Positions 11,510 to 24,500 of a stretch of 64,000 nucleotides of DNA are shown here, piece after piece. A program made the position numbers and the translations under genes. Each line of letters opens with the position of its first letter. Within the stretch, counting starts at the first letter, position 1. The notes under the pieces are model-generated. The model was not told the DNA's origin and did not search any database. It was given only the letters and a program-made list of their open reading frames with translations. This DNA is from Nissolia schottii (taxonomy: Eukaryota; Streptophyta; Magnoliopsida; Fabales; Fabaceae): NCBI GenBank assembly GCA_003254905.1, contig QANU01028716.1, positions 678,793-742,792 of the forward strand. Direction: 5' to 3'.

Positions 11510-11682
11510 TTGTCTATCCGATATCCAAGACTTAGCTTTAACTAATCAAGGTCGACCTGGGTTGCGCACCTGGCTATGGCAAGTGAGTCTCCTAGCAAGG
11601 ATAACAGCGTACACAAGGTTTCAAACTCGATATTTTACTTAAGTTATATCAAGTTGCTTACCACTTTGACCAACTCCTATGG
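11510..11682 (-). mobile_element. tRNA-derived SINE-like element (minus strand)
   Basis: On the minus strand it reads GGTCAAAGTGGTAAGC (A-box region) then GAGTTTGAAACC (B-box region), followed by a tail resembling the copy at 9690-9870. It lies about 330 bp upstream of the UBC start codon. Confidence 0.6.
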
Positions 11683-12009
11683 GTTAATTTATATTTTCTT
11701 TAAGCATGCATAAATTAATTATTTTTTAATATGCATGTATTTTCCAAAATGACCTATAAGAGGAAGGAGTAATTACTGTGGTCTCTGTATTTATCTAACA
11801 GATTCTAGCTAGTTTTGCTGAATGCTGTCTGAACCAATTTTGCTTCTTTGAGTTGCACAAGCAAGTCTCCCACAAATAACAACCCCCCGCCCCCCCAAAC
11901 CCTCTCTTTCTTCCACAAAACTCTTTCTCTCTCTCAGTAACAAAAAGCAAAGAAACAAAGGATAAAAGGGGAGGAAAAACTCAGAAAAAAAAGAAGGGAA
12001 AAAGAAAAG

Positions 12010-14379
12010 ATGTCTTCCCCAAGCAAGCGGCGAGAGATGGACTTGATGAAACTGTTAATTTCCTCAACTTTTTTTTTTTAATTTCATTTTGCTTTCATTA
12101 AAGTTTCAATCTTTTTGCAATTGGGTATCCTAGTTTGACTCTGATTTCTTATTTTGATTTTGGGTTTTTCTTCCTTTTTAATTTTTTTAAAAAAATTTTT
12201 CTAGGATGATGAGTGACTACAAGGTGGAGATGATCAATGATGGTATGCAAGAGTTCTATGTCCATTTCCATGGACCCAATGAGAGTAAATTCCTCTTTTT
12301 TCCATCATTTTTATTTCTTATTATGGTGTTCCTTATATATTCTGGGTAAAATTGATGTTTGACCATGTATTTGACTTTGGAGGCTCTTGATTTAGATTTG
12401 GGGTGGCAGCAATATGATACTCATGTGTGGCCTCATGATCTTTTTGTACCATTTTTATTCATGTTTTTTGTTTCCTGTATTGATTGATTGTTTGTGGAGC
12501 TGATATTTGATTTGGGAAGCAAAATGGATTATTGGTTCTTATCTTTGCAAAGCAATTTTCTTTTTAGTTTTCTTATTGATTTTTTCCCCTTTTCCTTTAT
12601 TGTGACATTCTTAGTCTGAATATGACACTGACTTTTATCTAGGAAAATATTGGCATGAGCTTATTTTTGTTGGTTTCTAGCTATATACCTTATGGTTAAG
12701 TTATTTACCAATTATCTTGATTGACAAGTTTTTGCTTCTGCTTATTGTTCTGTCCTGGTTCAAGATATTAAATTGAGATAGGATGTTTAATTTTGAGATA
12801 TGAGATGTTCTTTGTATAATGCACCTTACTCTTTTTCTTTTTTTTTTCATATTCAATCTGATTTTCATCCATTTTGATGATTCCTGACAGGTCCTTATCA
12901 TGGAGGTGTGTGGAAAGTAAGAGTTGAGCTGCCAGATGCTTATCCTTATAAATCTCCTTCAATAGGCTTTGTCAATAAGATCTATCACCCGAATGTTGAT
13001 GAGATGTAAGAATCTCGCGTTAATGCTTTGAAAGTCTTTGTCTTAAGGGGTTAATTCTTAGAATAAGTTTGTGATCGTCTTAAATGGAGATAATTTCAGG
13101 TCGGGATCAGTTTGTCTGGATGTTATCAATCAAACCTGGAGCCCCATGTTTGGTAATGATCTTTCTACAATCTTGTGAGAAAATTTGTGGCTCCTTTTTC
13201 GATTTTTTCAATTCTATGTTTTTGGTTTGTTGTCTTATGTCAAGATCTGCACTCTTCCAGATCTTGTTAATGTATTTGAGGTGTTTCTACCGCAACTCCT
13301 ACTGTATCCCAATCCATCGGACCCCTTGAATGGAGAAGCTGCAGCTTTAATGATGCGTGACCGAGCTGCTTATGAACAAAGGGTTAAAGGTATTGATCCT
13401 TTCTGAAATCTCATTTTCGGGATGTACATCTCTTGTATTAGGTCATGTGATCCCTTACTATGTTTTCTTTACTGTTTTTCTGTTGTTCTTTTTAATCTGA
13501 GCTACAAGCAAATGGAGGGATATGATTGAACAAACTCTTTTGATCTCAGGGTAGTTGGTGCGGACTGTGCTCTTCACAGACACAAATTCTCACAAATAGT
13601 TACAGGAACTTCATTCTTGATGATTGTTAACATCCTCCTAATATCCGATTACTAACAGAAAAGCTATCGCAGCTCTTGTTCCGTTTGACTCCATTGTTTT
13701 ACGATTTTCTCCAATGCTACTGTTAAGTCTTAAAACATAAAAGCGAGGCACTTAAACTTGGATGAAGGCAGTTCAATTTTTTTTTGTTTTTATAGCAGTA
13801 TCTAAGATGCATGTGAGTGTACACACGCGAAAGTGGCGTAGGTGTTAAATTTTCCTGTGAAAGTGGAGACACTATCGTTTCTCCATTTTTGTTATGTATA
13901 GTTACGGGTGGGACAAGGCTTAGTTGTTGTTCAACGACAATTTCTCATACAATCATGTATTGTGGGAGAAGATTAGGCATTTATCATTTGTTTGATATGA
14001 AGTTCACAATCTCTTTAGAGGATTTTCCCTTAAAGATATTCTGAGATACTAGAAAGTTTTACTTCATTGATAGCTCTTTTAGTTCTTTGGTTTATGTTCT
14101 TGTATAGAGATCTCTTGTCCTCTTACGTTTTGTAATTCTCTCCTCTTAATGAAATTCTTCCTTTATCAAAAAAAAAAAATAATAATAATCTCTTAATTTG
14201 ACACATGATGATGTGTGTCTTTTGACTTCAATTTTTTTTATTTTAAAGAGTACTGTGCGAAGTATGCTAAGCCTGAAGACATAGGAGCTGCTACAGAAGA
14301 GAAATCAAGTGATGAGGAGTTAACTGAAGATGAATACGATTCTAGTGATGAACAGGTTGCTGGTAAAGCAGACCCCTAG
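12010..14379 (+). CDS. UBC6: Ubiquitin-conjugating enzyme E2, UBC4/5/6 (UBE2H) type
   Basis: Six coding exons: 12010-12053, 12205-12284, 12891-13005, 13100-13152, 13261-13389 and 14249-14379. They join to 552 nt (183 residues plus stop), and every intron is GT-AG. The protein begins [20 protein letters not shown], the hallmark of Arabidopsis UBC4/5/6 and of human UBE2H. It contains the UBC fold with the HPN motif (YHPNVDE), the catalytic cysteine at residue 85 ([13 protein letters not shown]), and an acidic C-terminal tail after residue 150 ([19 protein letters not shown]). It would accept ubiquitin from E1 as a thioester and pass it on with an E3 ligase, in cytosol or nucleus. The length equals that remembered for Arabidopsis UBC6, and the neighbour BRM supports UBC6 over its paralogues. 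The fifth intron is unusually long (859 bp) and ends in what looks like a retrotransposed tail. Confidence 0.95.
13540..14181 (+). mobile_element. Possible LINE 3' end in UBC intron 5
   Basis: The intron finishes with a stretch like a plant LINE 3' end: TTTTGTAATTCTCTCCTC, then AATGAAATTCTTCCTTTATC, then a run of 12 As (about 14169-14180). It is followed by TAATAATAATC. The 5' limit is a guess and no target duplication was confirmed. Confidence 0.45.
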
Positions 14380-14640
14380 CCTTATTTGTTCATTCAGGGT
14401 ATTTTATGTTGTTTGTACATGATGTTCCTAATTATGTTAATTTCACCTCTCACTACATGGAATGGAACTTTGATTGTTGTTGGTAAGGGGGAAAAATTCC
14501 CGTTCCTGTTTAGTTTACCTTATCAATGTTGTAACCAAGAAAAAAAGTTTACCTTATCAATGTAATTCTGTAAATAATGTACCATTGATTTCCTAATGCA
14601 ACTTTATTTTCTCTCTCTCTCTCTCTCTCAAGTGCAATTT
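14380..14640 (+). other. Probable UBC 3' untranslated region
   Basis: Downstream of the stop lie AATAATGTACC-type polyadenylation-like signals near 14573 and a CT microsatellite at about 14611-14629. The transcript end cannot be fixed from sequence alone. Confidence 0.4.
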
Positions 14641-15359
14641 CTACACAGCCTATTGTGGTAATATTTTTAGGATTAGTTTTGGTAATTGTGTGTTATTTTA
14701 ACTCATAGGGGGTGTGGGACACCTTGCTTACATATACCTCATCTACCATTATGTGGGATTTGCCCTAAACCCTCGTGAGATTTCATTCAATAGTGGATGA
14801 AGTGTGAGTTGTCATGCTGACTCCACATCTCATTAATACAAATAACATTTTATATTATTCTATTTTATACATAATCTTTGAATGAGCTATGTTACATTGT
14901 CACACACAATGTTGTTAGAATTTTTTATCAAAAATTATGATAGTTGAATAAAATAAGGTGGTTGAAAACATAAAAAGAGAGAAGATATTTTAGGCCAATA
15001 AACATTATTGAGTTAGGTTTTGCTTACCCTAAGTTCTCTATTGTTAAACATTTATAAGGATGCATGGCTAAAAATATAGCAATATTTAAAAGTGCACTTA
15101 TATATTTCAACCGTTGAAAAAAAAATGCCGAACTAATGAGCTGCAAGAGCGCTTTTATGCCATCTAAATTGATTGCTGATAAAGTGCTGGTAGCCAATTA
15201 CTTGATTGGGGAAGAAGACAAGGGAAAAGGTTATGCTATGTGGTCCTTGTTTCAAGGAAATTCACGTTGTACGTGAACATCACACAGTCACACAAGAAAA
15301 CAAAAAAATAAAAATAAAATGAAAGTTCTGACTATTTTGGATTCTTTGAATGATAATGG
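14641..15359. other. Spacer, nothing recognised
   Basis: Non-coding AT-rich sequence between the UBC gene and the first single N at 15360. Confidence 0.5.
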
Positions 15360-15360
15360 N

Positions 15361-17847
15361 TTCTCTTATGCGCCTGTGGCTGCATCCATTTTCGCTGCTG
15401 GATGCCCCCTCCCTTGCTGACTGCGGGATCATCATCCCTATACAGCCGCAACCACTTACAACCCTTCCACGAGTGGAATGGTGGGAGTGTACCCTAGCGA
15501 TAGAACTGGCAAGCGAGGGCTCGCTTGTCCACATCTGGAGGACAAGATCTCTTTTTTTCTTTTTTGGCCCACATCTGGAAGGCGAACTTTCTCTTTGGGA
15601 ACGTGTCTAGGGGAATACTTATGCCACATCTGGAGGCATCTGACTCGTCTTTTAAATGTCATGACATAAAAGCTCAAGCGTACTGTACTTACTTTCTTTT
15701 CTCTCGTCCGGGTGAAAAACCGCGTTCAGATAACTATCTACGTAACATAATCATAACCCAGTCTGTCTTGCACGGCCGGGGAGGGGCTTGTCAGGTATGA
15801 CGTGCTAAGAGAGGGATTTCCTATTATATAACTAAGTTATTTGTTCAAGGTACACCGACACTTGGTGGTCAGGCCTTCTTAAGATATCTCCAGTTCCTTA
15901 CGTTTAGTTACCGTCTTTGCACATTAGATAGTTTATGTCTAGCGATCTATGGTTGCCCTAAGTCCTGTGGCAACACTTCCTCGTGATGCATGCATTTCTT
16001 GATACTTATGGTATGTTCTTGTTCTCTGCACCCTTAGGTGACTTACAGTAATGTAAATGACTGTACACAACTGAGTAAATCCTCACAATATCTTAGTTGC
16101 TTAGACAAAACTAACAAGCACCCTCGAGTTCTCAGACCGCTCAGCGCAAAGGCCCCTGTCGCTCAGCGCTAAGAGCTCATACCGCTCAGCGTAAGGCTCC
16201 TCTCACTCAGCGCTAGGAGGTCCTATCGCTCAGCGCAAGGCTCCCTTCGCTCAGTGCTCAGAGTTCACATCGCTCAATGCACAGCTCCCTTCGCTCAGCG
16301 CTGGCCCGGTTCCCCAAAAGTCCTGTGTCAGCCTTATTCGCTTACGTGGCGTCCACGTCACAGATTGCTCAGCACTACTGCTAGGCGCTCAGTGGTATGT
16401 ACTAGCTCTTGGCCACGCAAGGTCTTACTCAGGTCAACGAACTGTGCAGCATCAGGCTGCTCAGCTCCCTATGGGGCCGCTCAGCGACCTAGTGTGTACA
16501 ACACTTGAACCCGAAGCAAAAACAGCAAACTTTCTCGTTTTTTTCCCCCATTCTTCCAAGCTTCTAAGCCTTAAACCTACATAGTTTACTCGTCAATTAA
16601 CTCCTAGAAATATCCTAACCATGCTTACACAGTCCAATTCCTAACCAAACATTTCTAACAAGTTATTTACATACACATGCACAATACAATCACATAAACT
16701 TGAAGAACACCAAAGGAGGTGGATAGCCTAAGTTACCCACTTCCTTGGAGCTGGTTGGTGATGAAGATGATGGTGGGGAGGTGGTCCTCAAGGTCTTAAG
16801 CCTGGTCCAAGCTTAAGTAGTCTCCGGTCAGCTCGATCGATCGACGAATGGACAGAGTTTCTGCTAGGTATGGAATTTTTCTCCAAATTTTCTGCCATGG
16901 TTGGGCTATTTATAGCCACCATGCAGCCCCCAAAATTACCTATTTACCCTTCCTTTTAATTACCAAAATGCCATTTCTTATTTTCATTTTTAATTAATAA
17001 ATTACACACATAAATTAAAGGTCAAATCATGAATAGTAACCTAATTATTTAATATTTTTCTCCCCAAAATCTGATCCCACGTGCTGCTATTCAGATTTCA
17101 TATTCTCCCAGTCCCGATTCACTCGTGTTTTATCGCTCGCAGTGCTGGTACGTCGCGCACGGTCGTCCGAAAAATATTCCGTTCATACAGTCGCGATCCC
17201 CTAATTTCCCTCTACCTAAGAATATCATTATTAGAAGGCATTTGTGAATTTTTCTCCAGAAGAGTATGTTCACATATACCTTTTACGCATCATAAAATTG
17301 CAATGGCAGACAATCGGCGTTCGACTGTCTACGAAACTTCCTATAGCGACTAAGCCCATATCCTATGGGCATTTGACCTGTGAATTTTCCATCCTAACCC
17401 TCCCAATCTCATGCTTTAGAAATTAATTAAAATCTATTCTTGGCAATTATTTCTCTAACAGGAACGCTGGATGTTACATTAGGCATGTTGGCGGGCGCAA
17501 AGGTGCATGTCTCAATGAGAGTGTCTGTACGGAAGTTACGCAGACGTGTACGGGTAAACAATCATACGTCTTTGGCAAACGGGGAAGTCATGACTGCAAT
17601 CTGGAGTCATACACGAGAGGGGGTAAGAACAATTACGTTGATAGTGGGAACTCGACGTGGTCTCTATAATTCATTTACTCGGGCAGAGTCCAGGCCACTT
17701 AGGGAAGACCTCTAAGTGTCATGCATACTAGATCCCTACTGATTATTATGATCGTTAACCTATATCCTGAGCAGCTTTTCCTAAATTACTAGGTGATCAG
17801 GTTACTAATCTTGTCATTACCTAGGCCTCGTGCTCATTAGCTTTACA
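15361..17847. repeat. Permuted relative of the 48.8-52.3 kb LTR, bounded by single Ns
   Basis: Two features show kinship with the solo LTR. The block near 17135-17230 (TCGCTCGCAGT, CGAAAAATATTCCGTT, CGTCGCGCACG-type words) matches 51800-51900. The stretch 17700-17847 (CATGCATACTA, CTACTGATTATTAT, ACTAGGTGA) matches 49415-49530. In the solo LTR the second segment lies before the first; here it lies after it, with the terminal GGATGTTACA at 17469-17478 between them. The block is richer in GC than its surroundings and has no coding frame worth reporting. Its ends coincide with the Ns at 15360 and 17848, so it may be a separately assembled or gap-filled piece. Confidence 0.75.
16130..16310. repeat. 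Minisatellite with CGCTCAGCGC core
   Basis: Imperfect tandem copies of about 20-24 bp built on CGCTCAGCGC, recurring at least seven times inside the LTR-related block. The solo LTR has a different minisatellite in the equivalent zone. Confidence 0.8.
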
Positions 17848-17848
17848 N

Positions 17849-18000
17849 TTCCACCGTCAAGAGGGACCAAAACCAAATTTTGATATTTTACAGGGACTAA
17901 AACTGACACTAAGGGACTAAAACCAAATTTTTCCAAATTACAGGGACTAAAAACCTAATTAACCCTATAGTATATATAACTTCGATATTTGGAGCTCACT
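17849..18000. repeat. Short degenerate repeats (GGGACTAAAA words)
   Basis: Three or four imperfect copies of AGGGACTAAAACCAAATTT-like sequence, a pattern common in plant transposon remnants. It lies just beyond the second single N. Confidence 0.5.
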
Positions 18001-18507
18001 TAATCTGAATCAATTTTGATTTTGTCTGATTGACCAGCTATCACAGAATAAAAGGGTCCCTTTTTCAGTATGCTATGCACGGAATTAGTCCAGTCTAACT
18101 AAAATGTGTATGGTAGTAATTTAAGAGGAGCCTGTTCTTTTGTAACAATTTGAAAGGGGCAACAGCCAATGAGGGAGACAGTACCTTGTGGAGATGAATT
18201 TTTGATGGACTTACATGAACATAGGAGCTTACTATACAAGAGTTTCAGCTATCTAGAGAAAAGCAACACCTGCAAGATACAGATAGCCTTAGGAAAGGAA
18301 AAAAGAAAAAAGAAAAATTGGAATACCAGTTACATTGCAACCCATTTAGGTGGCCACAAAATACAATTTAGGGCTTAATTCTATATCAACAGTATAGGGG
18401 GGGTTAAATTCTATGAAGACAAGGGCCACAACTACAACTCTTCCCTTAAACTAGAAAGCATTATGCCCATTATATATACCATCATCCTTTGTGTGTCCTT
18501 GAGAAAT
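18001..18507 (-). other. Probable BRM 3' untranslated region and spacer
   Basis: Sequence following the BRM stop on the minus strand. No gene is seen. Short AT-rich stretches could serve as polyadenylation signals, but the transcript end cannot be placed. Confidence 0.4.
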
Positions 18508-21500
18508 CTACATATGGCTTGGTCTCCTCTTCCCAGAATCTGTCCTAAGCCGTTTTACCGGGTTCGCCCAGCCAACCGAGCCACCGGACCCATTTGGTGG
18601 TTGCAACGGCTGGCCAACCAAATGAAGAGTCTGGTGTGGAGCTAGTCTAGCATCCTTAGGGGTTGAACATGACCCTGGACTTCTCATGGCAGGAGCCATG
18701 CCGGATGGCGAGACCGGCCCGGTTCTTGGCTTCATCAGTGATTTCTCCCTATCATTTCTTCTCTTCTTGCATACAACAAGCTCACCCGGATGTGTCAGCA
18801 GGGGAGGATCCTCCAGCTGAAGTTGCTCCCGGGCACCACCGGAACCACTTCCAGTTCTTGATTCCTTCTTCTGCGGCATGTGGCCTTTCACCCTAGTGTT
18901 TTCACTGCTAGAAGCCAATCCACGTTGCAGCGGCTTCTGTGAAGGGGGGTATGGACTGGCTTCCACCTCGTTTATCAGCCTGTGCCTCTTGCCTTGGCCA
19001 ACGGCCGGTTGCCTTGGGGATGTTACGGTGCTGGCAGAAGCTTGAGCGGCGAAAGAAAGCACATTTCTTGCATCTTGGAAGTCCGTATCAGGAAATGCAA
19101 TTTTCAAGATATCAAAAAAGAGATCATGAACCTTCCTTGCTTCGTTTCTTACCTGAGAGTAATGTTTGACAACTCCATAAGAACTTTAAACATTCACAAA
19201 ATATTTGATGAAAATAATTCTCCAGGGAGCCAGTAGAGACCATACAAACATAATGATATCATTACATCAACGGCAATCTTGAAAAACATCCAGTAAAAGA
19301 CACAGACACAAGTCATTCCACATTTGGCAACAAAATTAAGAATTACTTTGAAGTAGTTGATATAATGAGAAGGAATTTTGTTTTGGGGAATTGAAATACA
19401 AAGTGCAACATCATAAATCTTGCTTTTTTTTCATGTGTAAGTTAGAGTAATCCATCATTTTCGTCCTCAAAGTTGGCACAACCAATCAAATTTGTCCCTA
19501 AACTTTCGAAATAGGCAAATTAGTTCCCGAAGTTGCTAAACGTCCATCAAGTTTGTGCACACTTAACCCCAAGGACGACTATTTTGAAAATTTGGGGACA
19601 AATTTGATTGGTTGTGCCAACCTTGGGGACAAAAATGATGGTTTATTAATTGAAATTGAGAATAAGAACCAGGATTTTTCATTTCAATAGATTTTCTCTC
19701 TCTATGCTTAATGAAGACAGAAAAGAAACACGTGAATTAGTTAAAACATGTAAATCCATCTTAACACAAACATTGTCAATAGAAGATATTAGCATGGTTA
19801 AGAGTCTACGATTTCATAACACAAAACGAGTTAACACTCATGTAAACTATTTTTTGGTAAACTCATACGAGTTCAAGTAAACTCTCGATTTTACTAGCGA
19901 GTTTAGGAGTTAAAATCTATCTACGAGTTTACCTCAAGATGTATAAATTTGGTAACTTTTTTAAATACTTAGTTGACTTTGTGTGTGTTAGACAATATCT
20001 ATTGAGTTTACTAAGCCGATTTTATATATTTGTCATAATTGAGCTATGTTTTATCGAACTAGAAAGTAATGCATGTACAGAATAAAGTATAACATAACTA
20101 AGTGTCATGCATTAAGGTATATTTTATGATTTTTTTTCATTTATTTTATTTTAAAGTTAACATTATTCAATGCCAATTATGAATACAAAATTTAATCATG
20201 TTTAATTCCTAATTATATTGCTTATAACATATATTTTTTACATATGTAAACTCTTTACGATTTGAGTTTGTTAAACCTTCACAAGTTTACTTAAATTCTC
20301 GAGTTTGATAACCTTGGATATTAGTGTTTAAACAAATACTAGCAAGTTCAACCAAAAAAATGGCTTGATGTCTTGATCATATTCAAAGATAATGCTACCA
20401 AGAAAGGAGAAAAGATGTAATGCCAAGGATAGGAATCATGGATGAATTTTTGGACTCCATTTAAAATACTTTAGAATTTATATTTAAACTTTGGGTCAAC
20501 CACATGTTATGGCTAGTTAAGTTCTTCACTAAGTTCATTGAAAGAAATAGCTGTAAACTACAGCTAACATAGGATATAATGCATAGTCAATGACTAAAGC
20601 TTCAAACAGTTGCATGATCTATCAAGGCACATGTTTGGGTTTCCAATAGATGATCCAAACAAGTATTTCTCAAATACGACAAGCACAGTCTACTACAAAC
20701 AAAAACCATACATGCTAAGTTGTTTCTGCTTACCAATTAGTTTGGATCTAAAGAAAGGGTACAAATAAACTAAGAAAGCGCTACAGCTTCCACCAAAAAG
20801 CCAAAAGAGTGAATCATTTTGTACAAATCTTACCTCATGTGAAAAACCATAAAATTGCATTGCGCTCTTTAACATGAACTGCACATCAAATACAAGCTCC
20901 GTTGCTCCATTATACTCCAATCTATCAATCCGCTGGTCAATCTTTCTTAAATCCAACAAGCTGTTCCCAGATCCACTGCTGTAGCCAGAATTCTCAATCC
21001 TCTTCCACAAATCCGTTAACAAAGGTACAATTTCATGACCTTCCTTATCTAATTTTCTTTGTAACTTGCTAATTACATTTTTGCACTGCAAAAGCAGAAG
21101 TTGTATGAGTTCAAATACTACCCGAAAATGAGCGAGCAGACAATAATGGTTAAGGCTACATCTCCTATGGAGATTACTAACACGAAGAAAGGGTGAGATT
21201 AAATTAATATAGCCAACAGAAAGTCCTAGTTAAAATGGAAATGAACAAAGTAACATACATATTCACAGGATTGTAGCTGGTAAAGAAACCTAGAATCAGA
21301 TACCTAAGAACCTTAATTTTTTCCACCCATTTATTATTTGGTACATGAAAGTCTAGCGGTCAGAGAGGTTGCTCCATTCCAAGGTTAAGGCGTGCCACAA
21401 GCCTAGGTAAGGGCTTACAATTGTACTTATGACCTACCAACAAAAGACCAACAACGAGAAACGCAAGAATTTTTTTGTAGACACATCTCAATCCTACCAG

Positions 21501-24500
21501 TTGGGTGAAACCTCATGGAAAACTTTTACTTTCTTTCTTATTACATTGTTACTATTCCTGACAATTAAGTTCAGAAAATTATTAAGGGTTTTTGTTTGCA
21601 GTCCTCATGACACGCAGGAGGATCCACTCCAACCATGCAAACACAGAAGACTGTCACTGTAGAAAAAGACACTACACTGGGCAATTAATGACGCATACCC
21701 TTCTCTGGATGATTTCAGTCATCTTAGTGCCATGAGCTGAAGATCCACTTGAATTGATGGACTTCCCCTCCCAAATTTCTCTAGAATGTTCACCATCCTC
21801 TGAAGAAGCAGAAATATTCAAACGACTAGACTTTGGTGAGGCATGCAATTTGGATGTATTAGCTAGTCTCCTCGATGGTAAACTTCGCTTATTTTTTAAT
21901 GATGCATTTAGATCATGCTTGCAGGGTTTGGAATCAGCAAATGGTTTCGGTTCTAGGTCAGTCCTCAGTTGCACTTGATATTTATGGTTTGCTTGTATTG
22001 CGAAATGAGATGGCATTTCATTGCCAGGCTTTTCTTCGGGCTTTTCAACAGCATGACGGGGTCGAACACGAAGACTACGTTTACGCTTAATCTTGGGTTG
22101 CTGCAACACTTGTTCATCCTCACCTTCATCACGATCGTGAGTCCAACTTCCAGACTGTTGATGTTCCATGTGAGAATCACCAGATACTGCAATTTCCCCT
22201 TCCTCTAACTCATCTGTCTGGCAAGAATTATCAGAAGATAGTTAATCAGAAAGAGAGAGAACAAATAGAACACTGTAAATAAATGAATAAAAAAATACAT
22301 AGTAAAGGCACATACCATCCTTTTTGAAGTGGAACTTGGCCTGGCATCTAATGCAGAGAGGGAACCAAATTTCTGAGCGGAAACTGACGGTGATACTGTC
22401 CGGGTCAATCTTTCTTCGCCAGAGGATGATCCTGAGGAACCAGCTTCTTCAACCATCTGATTATTTCTAGCACATTCTGGAGAACGAGGAATTTCATATC
22501 CAGCATCACAAAGCATGCCATCTTCCAATTGCTCTTTATCAATGGGCTGGGGACCATCAGCCCCACTATATCCATCATCTTCAAAGTCTCCTATTTCACC
22601 TTCTTCATGTGCATATCCATTTCTTTCATCAGAGCTTGCTTCAGAGTATTCTCCATTTTCATCTTCCAACTCTTTATAATTAATATGTTTTTTCCCCTTG
22701 GGCCGTCCCCTTTTCTTTTCAGAACCAACTTCACCTGATTCCTCAGCAATAGTACCACTCAATAAAGTTTTCTTTCTTTTTGACAAAGCAGCAATAGCAG
22801 CATTCACTTCTCTGGTATTGGCTTGAAGCCACTTAGGCACTTGATCATACCTTGTCATCTCCTCAATCCAATCTTCTTCTTCGTCCATTTGATCAAACAG
22901 TTCTACTTCCTCTTCACTCCTGGCAATCATTCGGTTTACTTCCTGCAGTGACGGAACATCATGGACAGTTTCTTGATATCTCTCTTCATCATGTAACAAT
23001 GTCTCCAGTGTTAAACGCCTCTCTTCATGTGTTGTTCTTTGATCAAAGCGTCCAGCATTAATAACCTCATCAGCCATATCTATCTTATATTGTTGAATAT
23101 TGTTTCTTATGAGGCTCTCAATCGATCCTATGTAGCGATCCTTACCTGCAAGTTCATCCTCCATATCAACAGTGCCTCCTCCACTTCGCAGTTCATCCTC
23201 CTTCTGATGGCTAGCGATTTTGTCAACAACTGCTTCCATATAGATAACTTTGACTTCTCTTTTCTGCCCAATGCGATGAGCTCTGGCCACAGCCTGCTCC
23301 TCATTTTTAGGGTTTGGATCAGGATCATAAATGACAACTGTGTCAGCAGACTGAAGGTTTAGACCTCTCCCAGCAGCTCGAATGCTAAGCAAGAAAATGA
23401 AACAGTCTGAATCAGGGCTATTGAAGTCCACTATAGCTGATTCACGGTCTTCCAAACTAGTTGTACCATCAATTCTTCTGTACACAAGTCTTCGCCACTG
23501 CAGGTATTCTTCCAAGATGTCTAGGAGTTTTGTCATGGTACTGAACAGTAGAACCCGGTGTCCAGTTCTATGAAGTTTTATAAGAATCCTATCAAGGATC
23601 CACAACTTCCCACAAGATTTTACAAGGAAATCTTTGGATAAGTCATTGAAGAATGGGTAATTAAGCAATGGATGATTGCAAGTTTTACGGAGCTCCATGC
23701 ATCTGTTGTTTAAAGTTTTATACTGCTTCACCTGGTAGACTGGATTCTTTAAAACCTTATGCTTCTCATCCTCAGGATCAAGTCGAAGGGTACCAGTTGC
23801 TTTGACCCAGTCATAAACGGCACTCTGGACAGCTGACATCTTGCATTTTAAAACTATGGAGACCTGCAATGCAGCACTAATATTAGCCCTGAGTCACCAA
23901 ATAAAGAGAAAGTAGTCAACTTACAGGGCTATAATCACACCTTAGGTGGAAGTGAGCCTTCAACATCTTCAACACGACGCCTAAGCATGAAAGGCTCAAG
24001 AATCTGATGAAGTCGATGGATAATGATTACTTTCTTCTCCGTCTCAAGCCAATCATCCTCTGCATTTGGGGTAGGAAGTTCCTTTTGAAATGGTTTTGAG
24101 AACCAATCATGAAAGGCCTTCTTATTGTCAAAAACCTCAGGGAGAAGTAAATTTAAAAGTGACCAGAGTTCCTTCAAATCATTCTGCAGCAAAGAAAGCA
24201 TCACAAACAATTCCATCAGCAAAATTAAGAGCATGAGTGGTATGAGAACCAACTAGCGTTAGCACACTGATCACTGTATTTTTGCTCATGGTGTGTCAAT
24301 TTTTACCTTCTAGTTCTAGTGAATGAGAGCTTAGGTAGTTGAAAATGGGAAACAAATCGTAGTTATAGTCTACCAAGTATCCATATGATTTACCAATTGG
24401 CATCTACTTGATAGTAATATATACGAAGCATATGTCTCAATACTCTAAACAAGAAAATTTAGCAAGAAAACCACATCAAAGTATGAATTACTTGCAAGAG

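Noticed and set aside
13084-13406. Open frames of 81 and 73 codons
   Set aside because: They read through UBC exons 4-5 and the intron between; the spliced gene explains them.
16130-16310. CRISPR-like array (short repeats with CGCTCAGCGC)
   Set aside because: Repeat and spacer lengths are irregular, there are no cas genes, and the host is a eukaryote; it is an LTR minisatellite.
15280-17715. Possible small genes in the N-bounded block
   Set aside because: The short frames overlap on both strands, contain an N and follow repeat sequence; similarity to the solo LTR explains the block.
18663-19236. Plus-strand reading frames
   Set aside because: They are antisense shadows of the last BRM exon.
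22529-23573. Plus-strand reading frames
   Set aside because: They are antisense shadows of BRM exon 11, hydrophobic only by chance.
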